NCBI GenBank assembly: GCA_965215825.1
Contig: CBDCEM010000003.1
Span: 124,001-188,000 of the forward strand
Direction of reading: 5' to 3'
Length of the DNA: 64,000 nt
Source of the DNA: JAWPMT01 sp965215825
Lineage (GTDB): Bacteria > Bacteroidota > Bacteroidia > Cytophagales > Cyclobacteriaceae
Shown: positions 1-8,062 of the stretch, piece after piece
Numbering within the stretch: the stretch's first letter is position 1
Layout of the letters: each line of letters begins with the position of its first letter
Notes under the pieces: model-generated
Told to the model about the DNA's origin: nothing
The model's input: only the letters and a program-made list of their open reading frames with translations
Databases searched by the model: none
Made by a program: the position numbers and the translations under genes

Positions 1-2
1 AT

Positions 3-491
3 TATCATATCCAAAGGATGCAATCCGTTTTTAGCGCATCTGAAGATAAATCCTATCAAATCAGGTCAAATAACCGAAAATTGATCACACCATGGATTTT
101 AAAACATCCAATTGGTGGAGGCCTGGGAAGTACAGGTGTGTGGGGTCAAAGATTTTCACCAGGAACGTTTCTGGCTAATTTCCCTCCAGATTCCGGCATT
201 GTTCGTGTTGCAGTGGAACTAGGCTGGGTTGGACTTATCATCTTCTTGATGATCTATTTAGTGGTATTCATCAAGGGAGTACAGGCCTACTGGCGGATGC
301 CTGAAAGTCCCCAGCGAGTACAGGCAGCGGCAATTATTTGTTTGTTACCACCGCTTGGAGTGGTAGAGATGGGACAAGAAGTAGTGGGAGTTTTCCCAAT
401 GAGCCTACTGTTCTGGGTATTACTGGGACTGCTCTTTGCCAACATACGACAAGTCGATAACAGCCATAATAATCAAACACAAGTTTTATGA
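3..491 (+). CDS. O-antigen ligase/polymerase-like membrane protein, C-terminal part
   Basis: The reading frame is open to the left edge, so this is the 3' end of a longer gene; the first internal ATG is at 18. The visible part has the motif H-P-I-G-G-G-L-G-S-T-G, typical of the periplasmic loop of Wzy/WaaL-type O-antigen ligases and polymerases. Two hydrophobic stretches follow: one centred on 'LGWVGLIIFLMIYLVVFIKG' and one near the C-terminus around 'MSLLFWVLLGLLFANI'. Members of this family sit in the inner membrane and polymerise or transfer glycan repeat units. The stop overlaps the start of the next gene by 4 bases (ATGA), a glycosyltransferase, which supports a polysaccharide or exopolysaccharide locus. 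Family is fairly sure; the exact glycan is unknown. Confidence 0.75.
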   Translation, partial: YHIQRMQSVFSASEDKSYQIRSNNRKLITPWILKHPIGGGLGSTGVWGQRFSPGTFLANFPPDSGIVRVAVELGWVGLIIFLMIYLVVFIKGVQAYWRMPESPQRVQAAAIICLLPPLGVVEMGQEVVGVFPMSLLFWVLLGLLFANIRQVDNSHNNQTQVL

Positions 492-1375
492 GTACCGTTA
501 AAATATCAGTGGTAGTTCCCACTTATAATCGCCTCGAGTTATTGAAAGATCAAGTAAATGCGCTTTTGAGTCAATCGCTGAATCAGGAAATGTATGAGGT
601 AATTATTGTCAATGATGGTTCTCAGGACGGTACACATAAATACTTGGATCAGATATCGGGATTTTATCCGAATCTTAGGATTTTTCATCATCAGAATGGA
701 GGCCCGGCAAAGGCTAGAAATACTGCTTTAAAAGCGGCGTTAGGAAAGATCATTGCCTTTACTGATGATGATTGTGTTGTAGATAAAAATTGGTTGGAGA
801 CTATTCTTTCTAATTGGAATGATACCCTTGTTGGCATGCAGGGAGCTACCTATACCGACAGAGCGCGTATTACCCCTTTGACCCATCAAATTGACAATGA
901 ACATGGTCACAATTCCGGACCCACATGCAACGCAGCGTATTTAAGACTGACTCTTCTCGAAATTGGTGGATTTGACGAATCCTTCCCTTTTCCCCATAAT
1001 GAAGATGCAGACGTAAGCTGGCAAATACAACAACGTGGGAAGGTGGCATTTTGCCCGACCATGCGTGTCTATCACCCGCCAAGAAAAGATACCTTTCAAA
1101 AGGTATCACATCGGATGAATATCATGGAAAGTGAGTTTACGCTTTACAAAAAGAGTCCAATGCTCTATAAAGCATATAGAAACCGGGGACCTCTCATGCA
1201 CATTTATGGACAGGTGTTCTTCCGAAACATAGGTTATCATTTTTTAGTGAAAGTAAAACTTTGGAGGAATCCTCTACTCATGATACAAGGCATGTCGCTT
1301 GCTATCTTTTGGTGGGCGGATCTTTTGATCAAATTTCCGATTTTTCTCAAGATGAGTAGGTATATGGAAGAGTAG
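488..1375 (+). CDS. Family 2 glycosyltransferase
   Basis: The 295-aa protein has a GT-A fold of the GT2 type. It begins with 'ISVVVPTYNR', followed by a nucleotide-binding region with 'VIIVNDGSQDGT' and 'GGPAKARNTAL', and a metal-binding DxD-type motif in 'FTDDDCVVDKNW' at about residue 95. A later 'ED' pair in 'PHNEDADVSWQIQQRG' fits the catalytic base region. The C-terminal 60 residues are hydrophobic and may anchor it to the membrane. The start overlaps the stop of the O-antigen ligase-like gene by 4 bases, so the two are translationally coupled. The role is transfer of a sugar onto a lipid-linked or surface glycan; donor and acceptor cannot be read from sequence. Confidence 0.88.
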   Translation: MSTVKISVVVPTYNRLELLKDQVNALLSQSLNQEMYEVIIVNDGSQDGTHKYLDQISGFYPNLRIFHHQNGGPAKARNTALKAALGKIIAFTDDDCVVDKNWLETILSNWNDTLVGMQGATYTDRARITPLTHQIDNEHGHNSGPTCNAAYLRLTLLEIGGFDESFPFPHNEDADVSWQIQQRGKVAFCPTMRVYHPPRKDTFQKVSHRMNIMESEFTLYKKSPMLYKAYRNRGPLMHIYGQVFFRNIGYHFLVKVKLWRNPLLMIQGMSLAIFWWADLLIKFPIFLKMSRYMEE

Positions 1376-1451
1376 TGCTCTACAAAACCGTATTGGAGCG
1401 TTTGTGACCTTTTAGCGCTGAAAACAGGTATAAGCGCATTAACTTACGTGT

Positions 1452-1874
1452 ATGAAAATCCTGTTGACTATTTTTTTATTGCCACTTTTATCTTTCCCAC
1501 TTTTTGGTCAAACTCCGGAAGCTTCCATTCGTGAAACCATGGCTGAACAGGAACGGTGTTGGAATGCCGGCGATCTGGATTGTTTCATGAAAAGTTATTG
1601 GCAAAGTGACGAACTGGTTTTCATCGGTAGCAAAGGCCTTACTTACGGATGGCAGCAAACATTGGACAACTATAAAGCTTCCTATCCGGACAAGGCGGCT
1701 ATGGGGAAGCTGGAATTTACACTTGAGATAGTGGAGCCACTTAGCGAAGACTTTTGGTTCGTAGTAGGGAAGTGGAAGTTAACACGAGAAAAAGATACCC
1801 CGCAAGGTCATTTTTCACTGATCTGGAGAAACCTTGATGGGGAATGGGTTATTGTTGCTGATCATAGTTCATAA
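1452..1874 (+). CDS. Secreted SnoaL/DUF4440-type protein (NTF2-like fold)
   Basis: A 140-aa protein with a signal peptide (residues 1 to about 20, ending 'SFPLFGQ') followed by a domain that opens 'EASIRETMAEQERCWNAGDL', the usual start of DUF4440/SnoaL-like NTF2-fold proteins. The conserved tryptophans and the closing 'FSLIWRNLDGEWVIVADHSS' match the family's last strands. Such proteins are small periplasmic or lipoprotein ligand-binding or isomerase-like proteins of mostly unknown function. It stands alone after the glycan genes with a 76-bp gap. Confidence 0.75.
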   Translation: MKILLTIFLLPLLSFPLFGQTPEASIRETMAEQERCWNAGDLDCFMKSYWQSDELVFIGSKGLTYGWQQTLDNYKASYPDKAAMGKLEFTLEIVEPLSEDFWFVVGKWKLTREKDTPQGHFSLIWRNLDGEWVIVADHSS

Positions 1875-2000
1875 CCCCTTGCATTGCAATAGCTTAAGAA
1901 GTTCCTTACCGGATGTAATCAATCTTTTTTCATTATCAATGAGAGCAGGGTGGATTGTGCTCTGTTAGATGATAATCTACTTTGATTTGATTTAACCCAG

Positions 2001-2152
2001 ATTATTCAGTAGAATATTTATAATTACTAATCAAAATATTCTGCTGAATAATGACGAAAAATTCTAAAGGAAAGAATTTTTGTCAGGGTAATCCAGACAA
2101 AGCAGCGCTTTCGTCTGCCCCCCTGGGCAAATTATGCTTAATGCATAATTTG
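2001..2152. other. Run of five consecutive inverted repeats
   Basis: This intergenic stretch is almost wholly made of hairpins. Arms: 2001-2019 with 2034-2052 (19 bp, one mismatch); 2053-2065 with 2073-2084 (12 bp, one bulge); 2094-2103 with 2107-2117 (10 bp, one bulge); 2116-2120 with 2125-2129 (5 bp, overlapping its left neighbour); 2128-2137 with 2143-2152 (10 bp, perfect). Two more hairpins of the small RNA copy at 2189-2261 follow. A 69-codon frame starting at 2051 crosses these arms and is not credible as a gene. None of the five has a U-run, so they are not simple terminators. Confidence 0.6.
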
Positions 2153-2188
2153 GGTTTTATAGAACTTATTGAGGCTTGTCGAAGGGCA

Positions 2189-2262
2189 AAAAAAAAGAGC
2201 AATCAGATAAAAATCCGATTGCTCCCAAAACAACTAAAGGCTACAGTCGGGCGACTGTAGTA
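2189..2262 (-). ncRNA. Candidate small RNA, copy 1 (two hairpins, terminator at 3' end)
   Basis: Read on the minus strand, the element starts with a 9-bp hairpin (CTACAGTCG, loop CC, CGACTGTAG; 2260-2241), then a 16-nt linker, then GAGCAATC-loop-GATTGCTC (2224-2197) followed directly by nine T, a textbook intrinsic terminator. A promoter-like pair, TTTG-N19-TTCCTTTG, lies five bases before the first hairpin. The 73 bases 2189-2261 are identical to 6439-6511, although the flanks differ. The pattern fits a transcript of about 70 nt. The family is not one I recognise; expression is inferred. Confidence 0.6.
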
Positions 2263-2265
2263 ATT

Positions 2266-2296
2266 CAAAGGAACGAAGATTTTTGAATTCCGCAAA
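2266..2296 (-). promoter_or_regulatory. Promoter-like element for small RNA copy 1
   Basis: On the minus strand, TTTG (2296-2293), a 19-base spacer and TTCCTTTG (2273-2266) sit where the Bacteroidota primary-sigma consensus (TTTG ... TAnnTTTG) would be. Five bases separate it from the first hairpin, the same distance as at the second copy. The second base of the -7 box deviates (T instead of A). Confidence 0.45.
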
Positions 2297-2479
2297 ATAA
2301 TTTATGACATCTCGTCACAAATTTTCTATGAATAGTAAGAAAAAGCCGTTTTTTGGTTTTTTCATAAGTTGTTGACCGCTTTTAGTATGAAAATTTCTGT
2401 TTCGGTAGAGTAAAGAACATGACTCAAATTCTCAAATTTCCTTAGTTTTATTGCTGTCATACCTATTCAAATTAACCCC

Positions 2480-3760
2480 ATGAGAATATCCCTTATACTT
2501 TTCTGCTTCATCGCTTCTTTTTCAGCATTGGCCCAACGTACGTTGATTCATGCGGGCAAACTCATAGACGGAACAAGTAAGCGTGTCCTGAAGGAACAAA
2601 CTATTATTGTTGAAGGCACGAATATCATTTCTGTTGAGAAGGGATATACGACACCCAAAGATGGAGAGGTTGCCATTGACCTCAAGACAATGACAGTAAC
2701 TCCTGGTTTGATTGATATGCATGTACATATTGAGGGAGAGACCAGTCCGGATAGATACCTCAAGCAGTTTACTCAGAATGAAGCTGATGTGGCTTTTGAA
2801 GCCTTGACTTATGCCCAAAAAACATTGATGTCCGGCGTGACGACCGTGAGAGACCTTGGTGGTAGTGGAGTCAATATCGCCTTGAGAGATGCCATAAACA
2901 GAGGAAAAGTTGATGGCCCACGAATACTCACTGCGGGGAAAACCTTGTCTATTACTGGTGGTCATGGAGACCCAACAAATGGTTACCGAAATAATTTAAA
3001 GGGTGATCCAGGGCCCAAAGAGGGCGTTGTTAACAGTGTAGAAGACGCAAAAAAAGCAGTTAGATGGAGATATAAAAATGGGGCTGATTGGATCAAGATT
3101 ACAGCTACAGGAGGAGTGCTCAGCGTCGCTAAAGATGGTATGGGGCCACACTTCAAAGAAGACGAAATAGAAGCCATTGTTAGTGCAGCTAACGATCTTG
3201 GATTTTCAGTTGCTGCCCATGCTCATGGTGCGGAAGGAATGAAACGCGCGGTGCGAGCAGGAGTAAAGACCATTGAACACGGCACATTCATGGATGAAGA
3301 AACCATGGACCTGATGATTCAAAATAATTGCTACTACATCCCAACAATCTCTGCAGGAAAATATGTAGTGGAAAAGGCCAATCAGCCAGGATACTTTCCT
3401 CCTGTAGTTGCTGGAAAAGCAAAGGCCGTAGGTCCCCAAATCCAGGCCACTTTTAAAAAGGCCTATGAGAAAGGTGTGCCTATCGGTTTTGGTACTGATG
3501 CGGCAGTCTTTCCTCATGGTGACAATTGGAAAGAGTTAAAGTACATGAATGAAGCCGGAATGCCGATCATGGAAGCAATCCAGACCGCAACTTCTGTCAA
3601 TGCCCAGATCCTGGAAATGGAAGATCAGATCGGAAGTATCAAAGCAGGTCTAAAAGCTGATATCATTGCTATCGATGGAGATCCTCTGGAGGACTTAGAT
3701 GCCTTCGGTAGGGTAGTATTTGTGATGAAATCCGGTAAAGTCTATAAAAACGAAATGTAA
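2480..3760 (+). CDS. Secreted metal-dependent amidohydrolase (imidazolonepropionase/prolidase-like)
   Basis: A 426-aa amidohydrolase-superfamily enzyme with a signal peptide (residues 1-19, ending 'SALAQ'), so it acts in the periplasm or outside. All metal ligands are visible: H81-x-H83 in 'DMHVHIEG', a carboxylatable lysine K206 in 'WIKITATGG', H247 and H249 in 'AAHAHG', H267 in 'IEHGT', and D340 in 'GFGTDAAV'. This set is typical of the subgroup with two metals bridged by a carbamylated lysine, which includes Xaa-Pro dipeptidases, imidazolonepropionase-like and aryldialkylphosphatase-like enzymes. Substrate is probably an N-acyl amino acid, proline dipeptide or cyclic amide. The ATG start sits just before a good signal peptide. 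It stands alone. Confidence 0.9.
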   Translation: MRISLILFCFIASFSALAQRTLIHAGKLIDGTSKRVLKEQTIIVEGTNIISVEKGYTTPKDGEVAIDLKTMTVTPGLIDMHVHIEGETSPDRYLKQFTQNEADVAFEALTYAQKTLMSGVTTVRDLGGSGVNIALRDAINRGKVDGPRILTAGKTLSITGGHGDPTNGYRNNLKGDPGPKEGVVNSVEDAKKAVRWRYKNGADWIKITATGGVLSVAKDGMGPHFKEDEIEAIVSAANDLGFSVAAHAHGAEGMKRAVRAGVKTIEHGTFMDEETMDLMIQNNCYYIPTISAGKYVVEKANQPGYFPPVVAGKAKAVGPQIQATFKKAYEKGVPIGFGTDAAVFPHGDNWKELKYMNEAGMPIMEAIQTATSVNAQILEMEDQIGSIKAGLKADIIAIDGDPLEDLDAFGRVVFVMKSGKVYKNEM

Positions 3761-3869
3761 ATGACCTGGATTAACTGACGATTCGGGTAGGAAATCTGAC
3801 GATTCGACTGAAATAAGGGGAAAGAACCAAACTGAGGGCGTTTCTCATCATAACTAAAAACTTGTTGTG

Positions 3870-4277
3870 ATGAAAAACTTGAAACTCTCTCTTATACTGT
3901 TCGCTTTTATGGTAATTGCTTCTTCTGTTCAGGCACAGGAATTACCAAAATCAGGTATTGTTATCAAACTAGATAACTACGAACTAGATGTCACTTCTGG
4001 ATCAGCTGAAACCAAAGTTTATTTGCTCCGATCCAAAAGGCTTAGAAAAGTAAAGACTGGATTGAAAGTTCAGAATAATGATGAACTGAACATCTCGCTG
4101 GAGCCTATTGCTTCAGAGGCAGATGCCTATACCCTACGTGTCGAAGCTACCAATGCCACGACTGGAAATTACACCTTGATGATCGATGGAGAAGGCCGAT
4201 GGAAAAATGAGATCAGGTCTACAACTTTCACTGTGACCTCCAATTCTGGACCACAAGTCAGTAATAACGGACAATAA
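3870..4277 (+). CDS. Small secreted protein of unknown function
   Basis: A 135-aa protein with a signal peptide ending 'SSVQAQE' at about residue 23. The mature part looks all-beta (alternating hydrophobic/polar: 'GIVIKLDNYELDVTSGSAET', 'YTLRVEATNATTGNYTLMID'), resembling one Ig- or pre-peptidase-like sandwich. The ATG at 3870 is preferred over the adjacent GTG at 3867. It lies just upstream of the LytS/LytTR pair. No family was recognised. Confidence 0.6.
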   Translation: MKNLKLSLILFAFMVIASSVQAQELPKSGIVIKLDNYELDVTSGSAETKVYLLRSKRLRKVKTGLKVQNNDELNISLEPIASEADAYTLRVEATNATTGNYTLMIDGEGRWKNEIRSTTFTVTSNSGPQVSNNGQ

Positions 4278-4384
4278 TCTTCACCGATCAGAACCACCTT
4301 TTTGATTCGGTAATAGAAATAATATTAGTTAGGTTTGGATAGTAGCGGGATGCTTCAGGCGCTCGCTACTTCACTTATTGTAAC

Positions 4385-5440
4385 ATGAGCCCTTTCAAGA
4401 AATACGGCATCCGCGTTTTTATCGCGTTACTGGTATACATTTTCTTTCATGTAAACAGCACTCAGATGGGCGAAAACTTATTTCGCTTTGGTGGGCTTGA
4501 CAGAGTTTATATTGTATATACAGTATTCATGGTGCTAAGTATCTGGGAACTTTTCGATTTTACCCTGAAGCGTATGAACGCACGTAACAGGGACTTAAGC
4601 AATTATCGGAACCTTGTCCATCTGATTCTGATCCTTACCGCCGTTTCTATTCCCATGGTCGTTTTGTCCATGTGGATTTCTGAATATCAGATCAAACCCA
4701 ACTTCCAGGAAGAATGTATCGTCTATACAGGCAGTTTTCAGAGTTTTATTGTGATGACCTTTCAGGGGCAGATATTGGGCTGGCTGATCATAGCAGGTCA
4801 ACTCTTTGGAATCTATCATGACCAGGCAAAAAGACAAGAACGCGATAAAGCACTGATGCAAAAGGAGCTCCTGCAAAGTCAATATGTAAACCTCAAAAAT
4901 CAAGTTAATCCACACTTTCTATTTAATAGCTTTAGTGTGTTGCAAAGTCTCATTGATACTAAACCTGAGGAAGCGGGTAAGTTCCTTTCCAAACTTTCGA
5001 AAATGTATCGGCACATATTGGATAACCGAGAGGAATCCATGAGTAGTGTGAAGAAAGAGCTTGAGGTGCTGGATCTTTACATTTACCTGTTGAAAATCAG
5101 GCATGAAGATAGTTTTGAGGTGAGTATAGATGTGGCGGATGTACATCATCAGTCTTATATCCCTACACTTTCACTTCAGATGCTCATTGAAAACGCGGTG
5201 AAACACAATCAATTTTCGAATCAGGAACCCCTTCACGTGAGGTTATTTGTAGATCAGGATTATCTGGTGGTGAAGAATAAGGTAAAAAAGAAAGGAGCTG
5301 TGGAGTCATCTACAAAGTTAGGCCTGGAAAACATCCGGAGCCAGTATGGTCTCCAGACCAAACAGTCCGTAATTGTAACTGAAGATGAGCAATTTTTCAC
5401 AGTGAAACTGCCTATTTTGTCTACGCTACGATTTACCTAG
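4385..5440 (+). CDS. LytS-type sensor histidine kinase (His_kinase family)
   Basis: A 351-aa inner-membrane kinase. Residues about 1-145 hold four hydrophobic segments; a short coiled coil ('ALMQKELLQSQYVNLKNQ') leads into the H-box 'NPHFLFNSFSVLQSL', which carries the phospho-accepting histidine of the His_kinase (PF06580) type. The ATP-binding half has an N-box ('LQMLIENAVKHNQFS') and a G-box ('KLGLENIRSQYG'). It is followed immediately by a LytTR response regulator (stop at 5440, next ATG at 5441), so they form a cognate pair. The signal sensed by the membrane part is unknown. Confidence 0.9.
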   Translation: MSPFKKYGIRVFIALLVYIFFHVNSTQMGENLFRFGGLDRVYIVYTVFMVLSIWELFDFTLKRMNARNRDLSNYRNLVHLILILTAVSIPMVVLSMWISEYQIKPNFQEECIVYTGSFQSFIVMTFQGQILGWLIIAGQLFGIYHDQAKRQERDKALMQKELLQSQYVNLKNQVNPHFLFNSFSVLQSLIDTKPEEAGKFLSKLSKMYRHILDNREESMSSVKKELEVLDLYIYLLKIRHEDSFEVSIDVADVHHQSYIPTLSLQMLIENAVKHNQFSNQEPLHVRLFVDQDYLVVKNKVKKKGAVESSTKLGLENIRSQYGLQTKQSVIVTEDEQFFTVKLPILSTLRFT

Positions 5441-6205
5441 ATGCACGCATTGATCATCGAAGATGAACGACTTTCTGCTGACCGACTCAAAGTATTGATC
5501 AATAAGATTGATCCTGAAATTGTGATCCTGGATGTATTGGATTCGGTTAGCAGTGCAAGAAATTGGTTCAGAGATAATAGCCCTCCCGATATACTTTTTC
5601 TGGACATACAACTCAATGATGGCCTCGGTTTTGATGTGCTTACCGAACTTAAAATTGAGATACCGGTAATTTTCACAACCGCCTATGATAATTACGCGAT
5701 CAAAGCATTTAAATTCAACAGCATTGATTACTTGTTAAAACCGATTGATGAATCGGATCTACAGCACAGCATAGAAAAACTTAGAGCCCAACCTCGCCCG
5801 GCAGAACCTTTAAGTGCCGGCGTTGGGCAGGATTTTGGGCAACTGAAGAAAATTCTTACTGGGGACTTTAAGAAACGCTTTTTGGTGAAATTGGGAGATC
5901 AGTACAGATCCGTCAATATTGAAAATGCTGGTTATTTCTATTATCAGGATGGTATGACTTATCTGATCGCTAATGATGGGAAAAAATATCCGTTGGATTA
6001 CACAATGGATCATGTTGAGTCTTTACTGCATCCACTGGAGTTTTTCAGGGTCAATCGAAAATTGATTCTTAGTATCCCTTGTATCAAAGAAATTCACAGT
6101 TATTTCAACAGCAGGTTATTGCTGAGACTATCACCTGAACTTGCTGATGAAGTTATTGTCAGTAGGGATAGGGTGGCAGATTTCAAACGATGGATGGATC
6201 TCTAG
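5441..6205 (+). CDS. LytTR-family response regulator
   Basis: A 254-aa regulator with an N-terminal receiver domain (residues 1 to about 118: acidic pocket 'EDE' at 7-9, phospho-accepting D55 in 'LFLDIQLNDG', conserved K in 'YLLKPIDE') and a C-terminal LytTR DNA-binding domain (about 145-250, with 'FLVKLGDQYRSV', 'FFRVNRKLILS' and the closing 'IVSRDRVADFKRWMD'). LytTR regulators bind paired direct repeats upstream of target promoters. Its kinase partner ends one base before its ATG. Target genes are not evident; the adjacent secreted protein is a candidate. Confidence 0.92.
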   Translation: MHALIIEDERLSADRLKVLINKIDPEIVILDVLDSVSSARNWFRDNSPPDILFLDIQLNDGLGFDVLTELKIEIPVIFTTAYDNYAIKAFKFNSIDYLLKPIDESDLQHSIEKLRAQPRPAEPLSAGVGQDFGQLKKILTGDFKKRFLVKLGDQYRSVNIENAGYFYYQDGMTYLIANDGKKYPLDYTMDHVESLLHPLEFFRVNRKLILSIPCIKEIHSYFNSRLLLRLSPELADEVIVSRDRVADFKRWMDL

Positions 6206-6438
6206 GGCCAATCTGTAATTGAAATTTTCATTGTGTCAGAATTTGCGTGCCTCTGTCTTTGATGCCAGATCAAATCAATCTATTCTGAATTGTAATATTT
6301 CATCTAGCGGAACCCATTTTTTATGTTTGCTTCAAATTATGATAATATAATTTGCAATTGAGGTATTTGAGAACGTAGAAAAACCTACAATTAATTGTAT
6401 TATTTTAATAAACCAGGTATAGAAAAAGAAATTCAAGC

Positions 6439-6512
6439 AAAAAAAAGAGCAATCAGATAAAAATCCGATTGCTCCCAAAACAACTAAAGGCTACAGTCGG
6501 GCGACTGTAGTG
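6439..6512 (-). ncRNA. Candidate small RNA, copy 2 (two hairpins, terminator at 3' end)
   Basis: Positions 6439-6511 are identical over 73 bases to 2189-2261. On the minus strand it has the same 5' hairpin (6510-6491), linker, terminator hairpin (6474-6447) and an eight-T run. Its promoter-like element is a full match to the Bacteroidota consensus. The copy lies in the roughly 500-bp gap between the LytTR gene and the convergent gene at 6704-7066, in which I see no other gene; AT-rich weak dyads occur near 6335-6360. Transcription is inferred. Confidence 0.65.
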
Positions 6513-6515
6513 ATA

Positions 6516-6547
6516 CAAATATATAGTAGATACTATCTTAAACCAAA
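6516..6547 (-). promoter_or_regulatory. Consensus Bacteroidota promoter for small RNA copy 2
   Basis: On the minus strand: TTTG (6547-6544), 20-base spacer, TATATTTG (6523-6516), an exact match to TTTG-N19/20-TAnnTTTG. It ends five bases before the first hairpin, so transcription would start at or next to the hairpin. Confidence 0.6.
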
Positions 6548-6703
6548 ATGTTTTTGATGTTAATTTTTATTCAGCGTCCCCTGGTTATATGGATTTGACG
6601 GATAGATGACCAATATATGGCTGCGAAACTTGGAATATCACTATTCCAAGTTTTGGTAGTTTTTCCTTACCACAGTTAATTGCCTTGTATTGATTGCCTA
6701 AAA

Positions 6704-7066
6704 CTAATCTACGGGATATGGGATGAATAGAAAATTTGTAAACTCTTCTTTCACAATGAAGAGGCAACAGAACTCATCAGCCGATTTGTAGATGCTCTTA
6801 AAATCGTCTTCTTTCTCGATCAATTTCCGTTGTAGGAATTCTTCCATGAAAGAAGCATAATAATTGAATTGATTTTCCATTATGCCTTTTTCGAAGAGAG
6901 GCGAGCCAACAGGAATCTGAGTATCTGAAACAGGGAATACAGGGAAATCGGAAAACCCTCTTTTTCTGATCTGGTAAGATGCCTCTTTCAACTGTTCAGC
7001 AACTTTTACAAAATCAGAGGAAATTATACCTAAAAACTTTGGATCAAGTTCCGGATCGTTATGCAT
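6704..7066 (-). CDS. Conserved small cytoplasmic protein of unknown function
   Basis: A 120-aa soluble protein without signal peptide. The pattern 'DPKFLGIISSDFVKVAEQL', 'ASYQIRKRGFSDFPVFPVS' and the C-terminal 'EFTNFLFIPYPVD' resembles a small hypothetical protein that I believe recurs across Bacteroidota, but I know no function for it. It reads toward the small RNA copy 2 and away from the RNA-modification operon. Confidence 0.75.
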   Translation of the reverse strand: MHNDPELDPKFLGIISSDFVKVAEQLKEASYQIRKRGFSDFPVFPVSDTQIPVGSPLFEKGIMENQFNYYASFMEEFLQRKLIEKEDDFKSIYKSADEFCCLFIVKEEFTNFLFIPYPVD

Positions 7067-7216
7067 ATCGATTAATCCTAAATGCGTTGATTTCTTAACT
7101 TAATAGATGTGGCGATGAGTGTATTTCTACCAATTCTTAAAGCCACATGTGCAAAGGTAATTTTTATCTGTGATCGTGGGATGTATTGCTACTGAAGAAT
7201 GTTTTTAACTTCACCT

Positions 7217-7248
7217 GTTGGTCTTCTAAGGAATGTCGGCAAGCTTTG
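7217..7248 (+). promoter_or_regulatory. Possible promoter of the RNA-modification operon
   Basis: GTTG (7217-7220), a 20-base spacer and AAGCTTTG (7241-7248) approximate TTTG-N20-TAnnTTTG. The initiator ATG is at 7262, which would give a very short leader of about 10 bases. Both boxes have a mismatch, so this is tentative. Confidence 0.3.
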
Positions 7249-7261
7249 CTCTTGAAATTTC

Positions 7262-8059
7262 ATGGATTTAGAAAAAGTAATCAATCGTATAGCACAGTCC
7301 AAAAAGTACAAGGACATCCACGTCGGTACAATTCAAGATATATGTGAAGGTCTGTTGAAGGGTGGGGTATCTCCCAAAGAGATAGAAAAACATTGCCGTA
7401 AAAAACTGCATAACGTCTGGCAGGATTACCTGGGATTACCCAATTACAAAAAGGCTCAGGAAGAATTGAAAGTAGCTTTTGGAGAAGGAAGAGAAGCGGT
7501 ACGGAACGCATGTACCAACGTCATGTCAATACATGAGTCGGCTAAAGAGCGACTGGTGGTATTGAGTGAGGAATATTATCAGCGAATTTTCGAAATTACC
7601 GGGCAACCAAGAACAATTACCGATCTGGCTTGCGCTTTTCATCCTTTTTGTCTGCCATGGATGGGACTACCAAAGGACATACAGTATAAGGCTTATGATA
7701 TCAATAAAAATTTCGTTGATCTTATCAATTTCTACTTTGAATTAGAAGGTATTCAGCCGTTGGCGCGTTGGCAGGACATATACAGTGATCCACCTAAGGA
7801 GCACGCTGACGTGGCCTTCTTATTCAAAATGTATCACTGCATGGACCACAGGAAAAAAGGGTCCGGCCTGGAGATCATTAAGAACACAAAAACAGATTGG
7901 ATGGTCATTTCTTTTCCACTTCAGAATTTGAGAGGGGCGAGAATGATCATGTATGACCGATATTCGCAGGCAATTGAACAGCTTGTTGAAGAGCAACAAT
8001 GGTCCATGAAAAGACTTGAGTTCGAAAATGAGTGGATCATTTTAATCAATAAGGGATAA
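7262..8059 (+). CDS. Arm/Rmt (FmrO) family 16S rRNA methyltransferase-like protein, divergent copy A
   Basis: A 265-aa protein resembling the 16S rRNA m7G1405 methyltransferases (ArmA, RmtB; FmrO family). The N-terminal helical domain has the family layout: 'INRIAQSKKYKDI', 'HCRKKLHNVWQDY', and 'IHESAKERL' at about 90-98. The SAM-binding core follows: 'DLACAFHPFCLPWM' (121-134), an acidic 'YDIN' (145-148), 'FLFKMYHCMDHRKKG' (186-200) and 'MVISFPLQNLRGA' (214-226). Compared with copy B at 9832-10629, motif I has lost a glycine (ACAFHP instead of ACGLNP) and the post-SFP loop lacks the usual SLGGK...KGM. It may have another target, or be a non-catalytic partner. First gene of a four-gene operon; the next ATG follows after 3 bases. 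Confidence 0.82.
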   Translation: MDLEKVINRIAQSKKYKDIHVGTIQDICEGLLKGGVSPKEIEKHCRKKLHNVWQDYLGLPNYKKAQEELKVAFGEGREAVRNACTNVMSIHESAKERLVVLSEEYYQRIFEITGQPRTITDLACAFHPFCLPWMGLPKDIQYKAYDINKNFVDLINFYFELEGIQPLARWQDIYSDPPKEHADVAFLFKMYHCMDHRKKGSGLEIIKNTKTDWMVISFPLQNLRGARMIMYDRYSQAIEQLVEEQQWSMKRLEFENEWIILINKG

Positions 8060-8062
8060 AGC

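Noticed and set aside
2051..2260. 69-codon frame in the hairpin region
   Set aside because: It runs through five inverted repeats and the antisense of the small RNA, with no protein-like composition.
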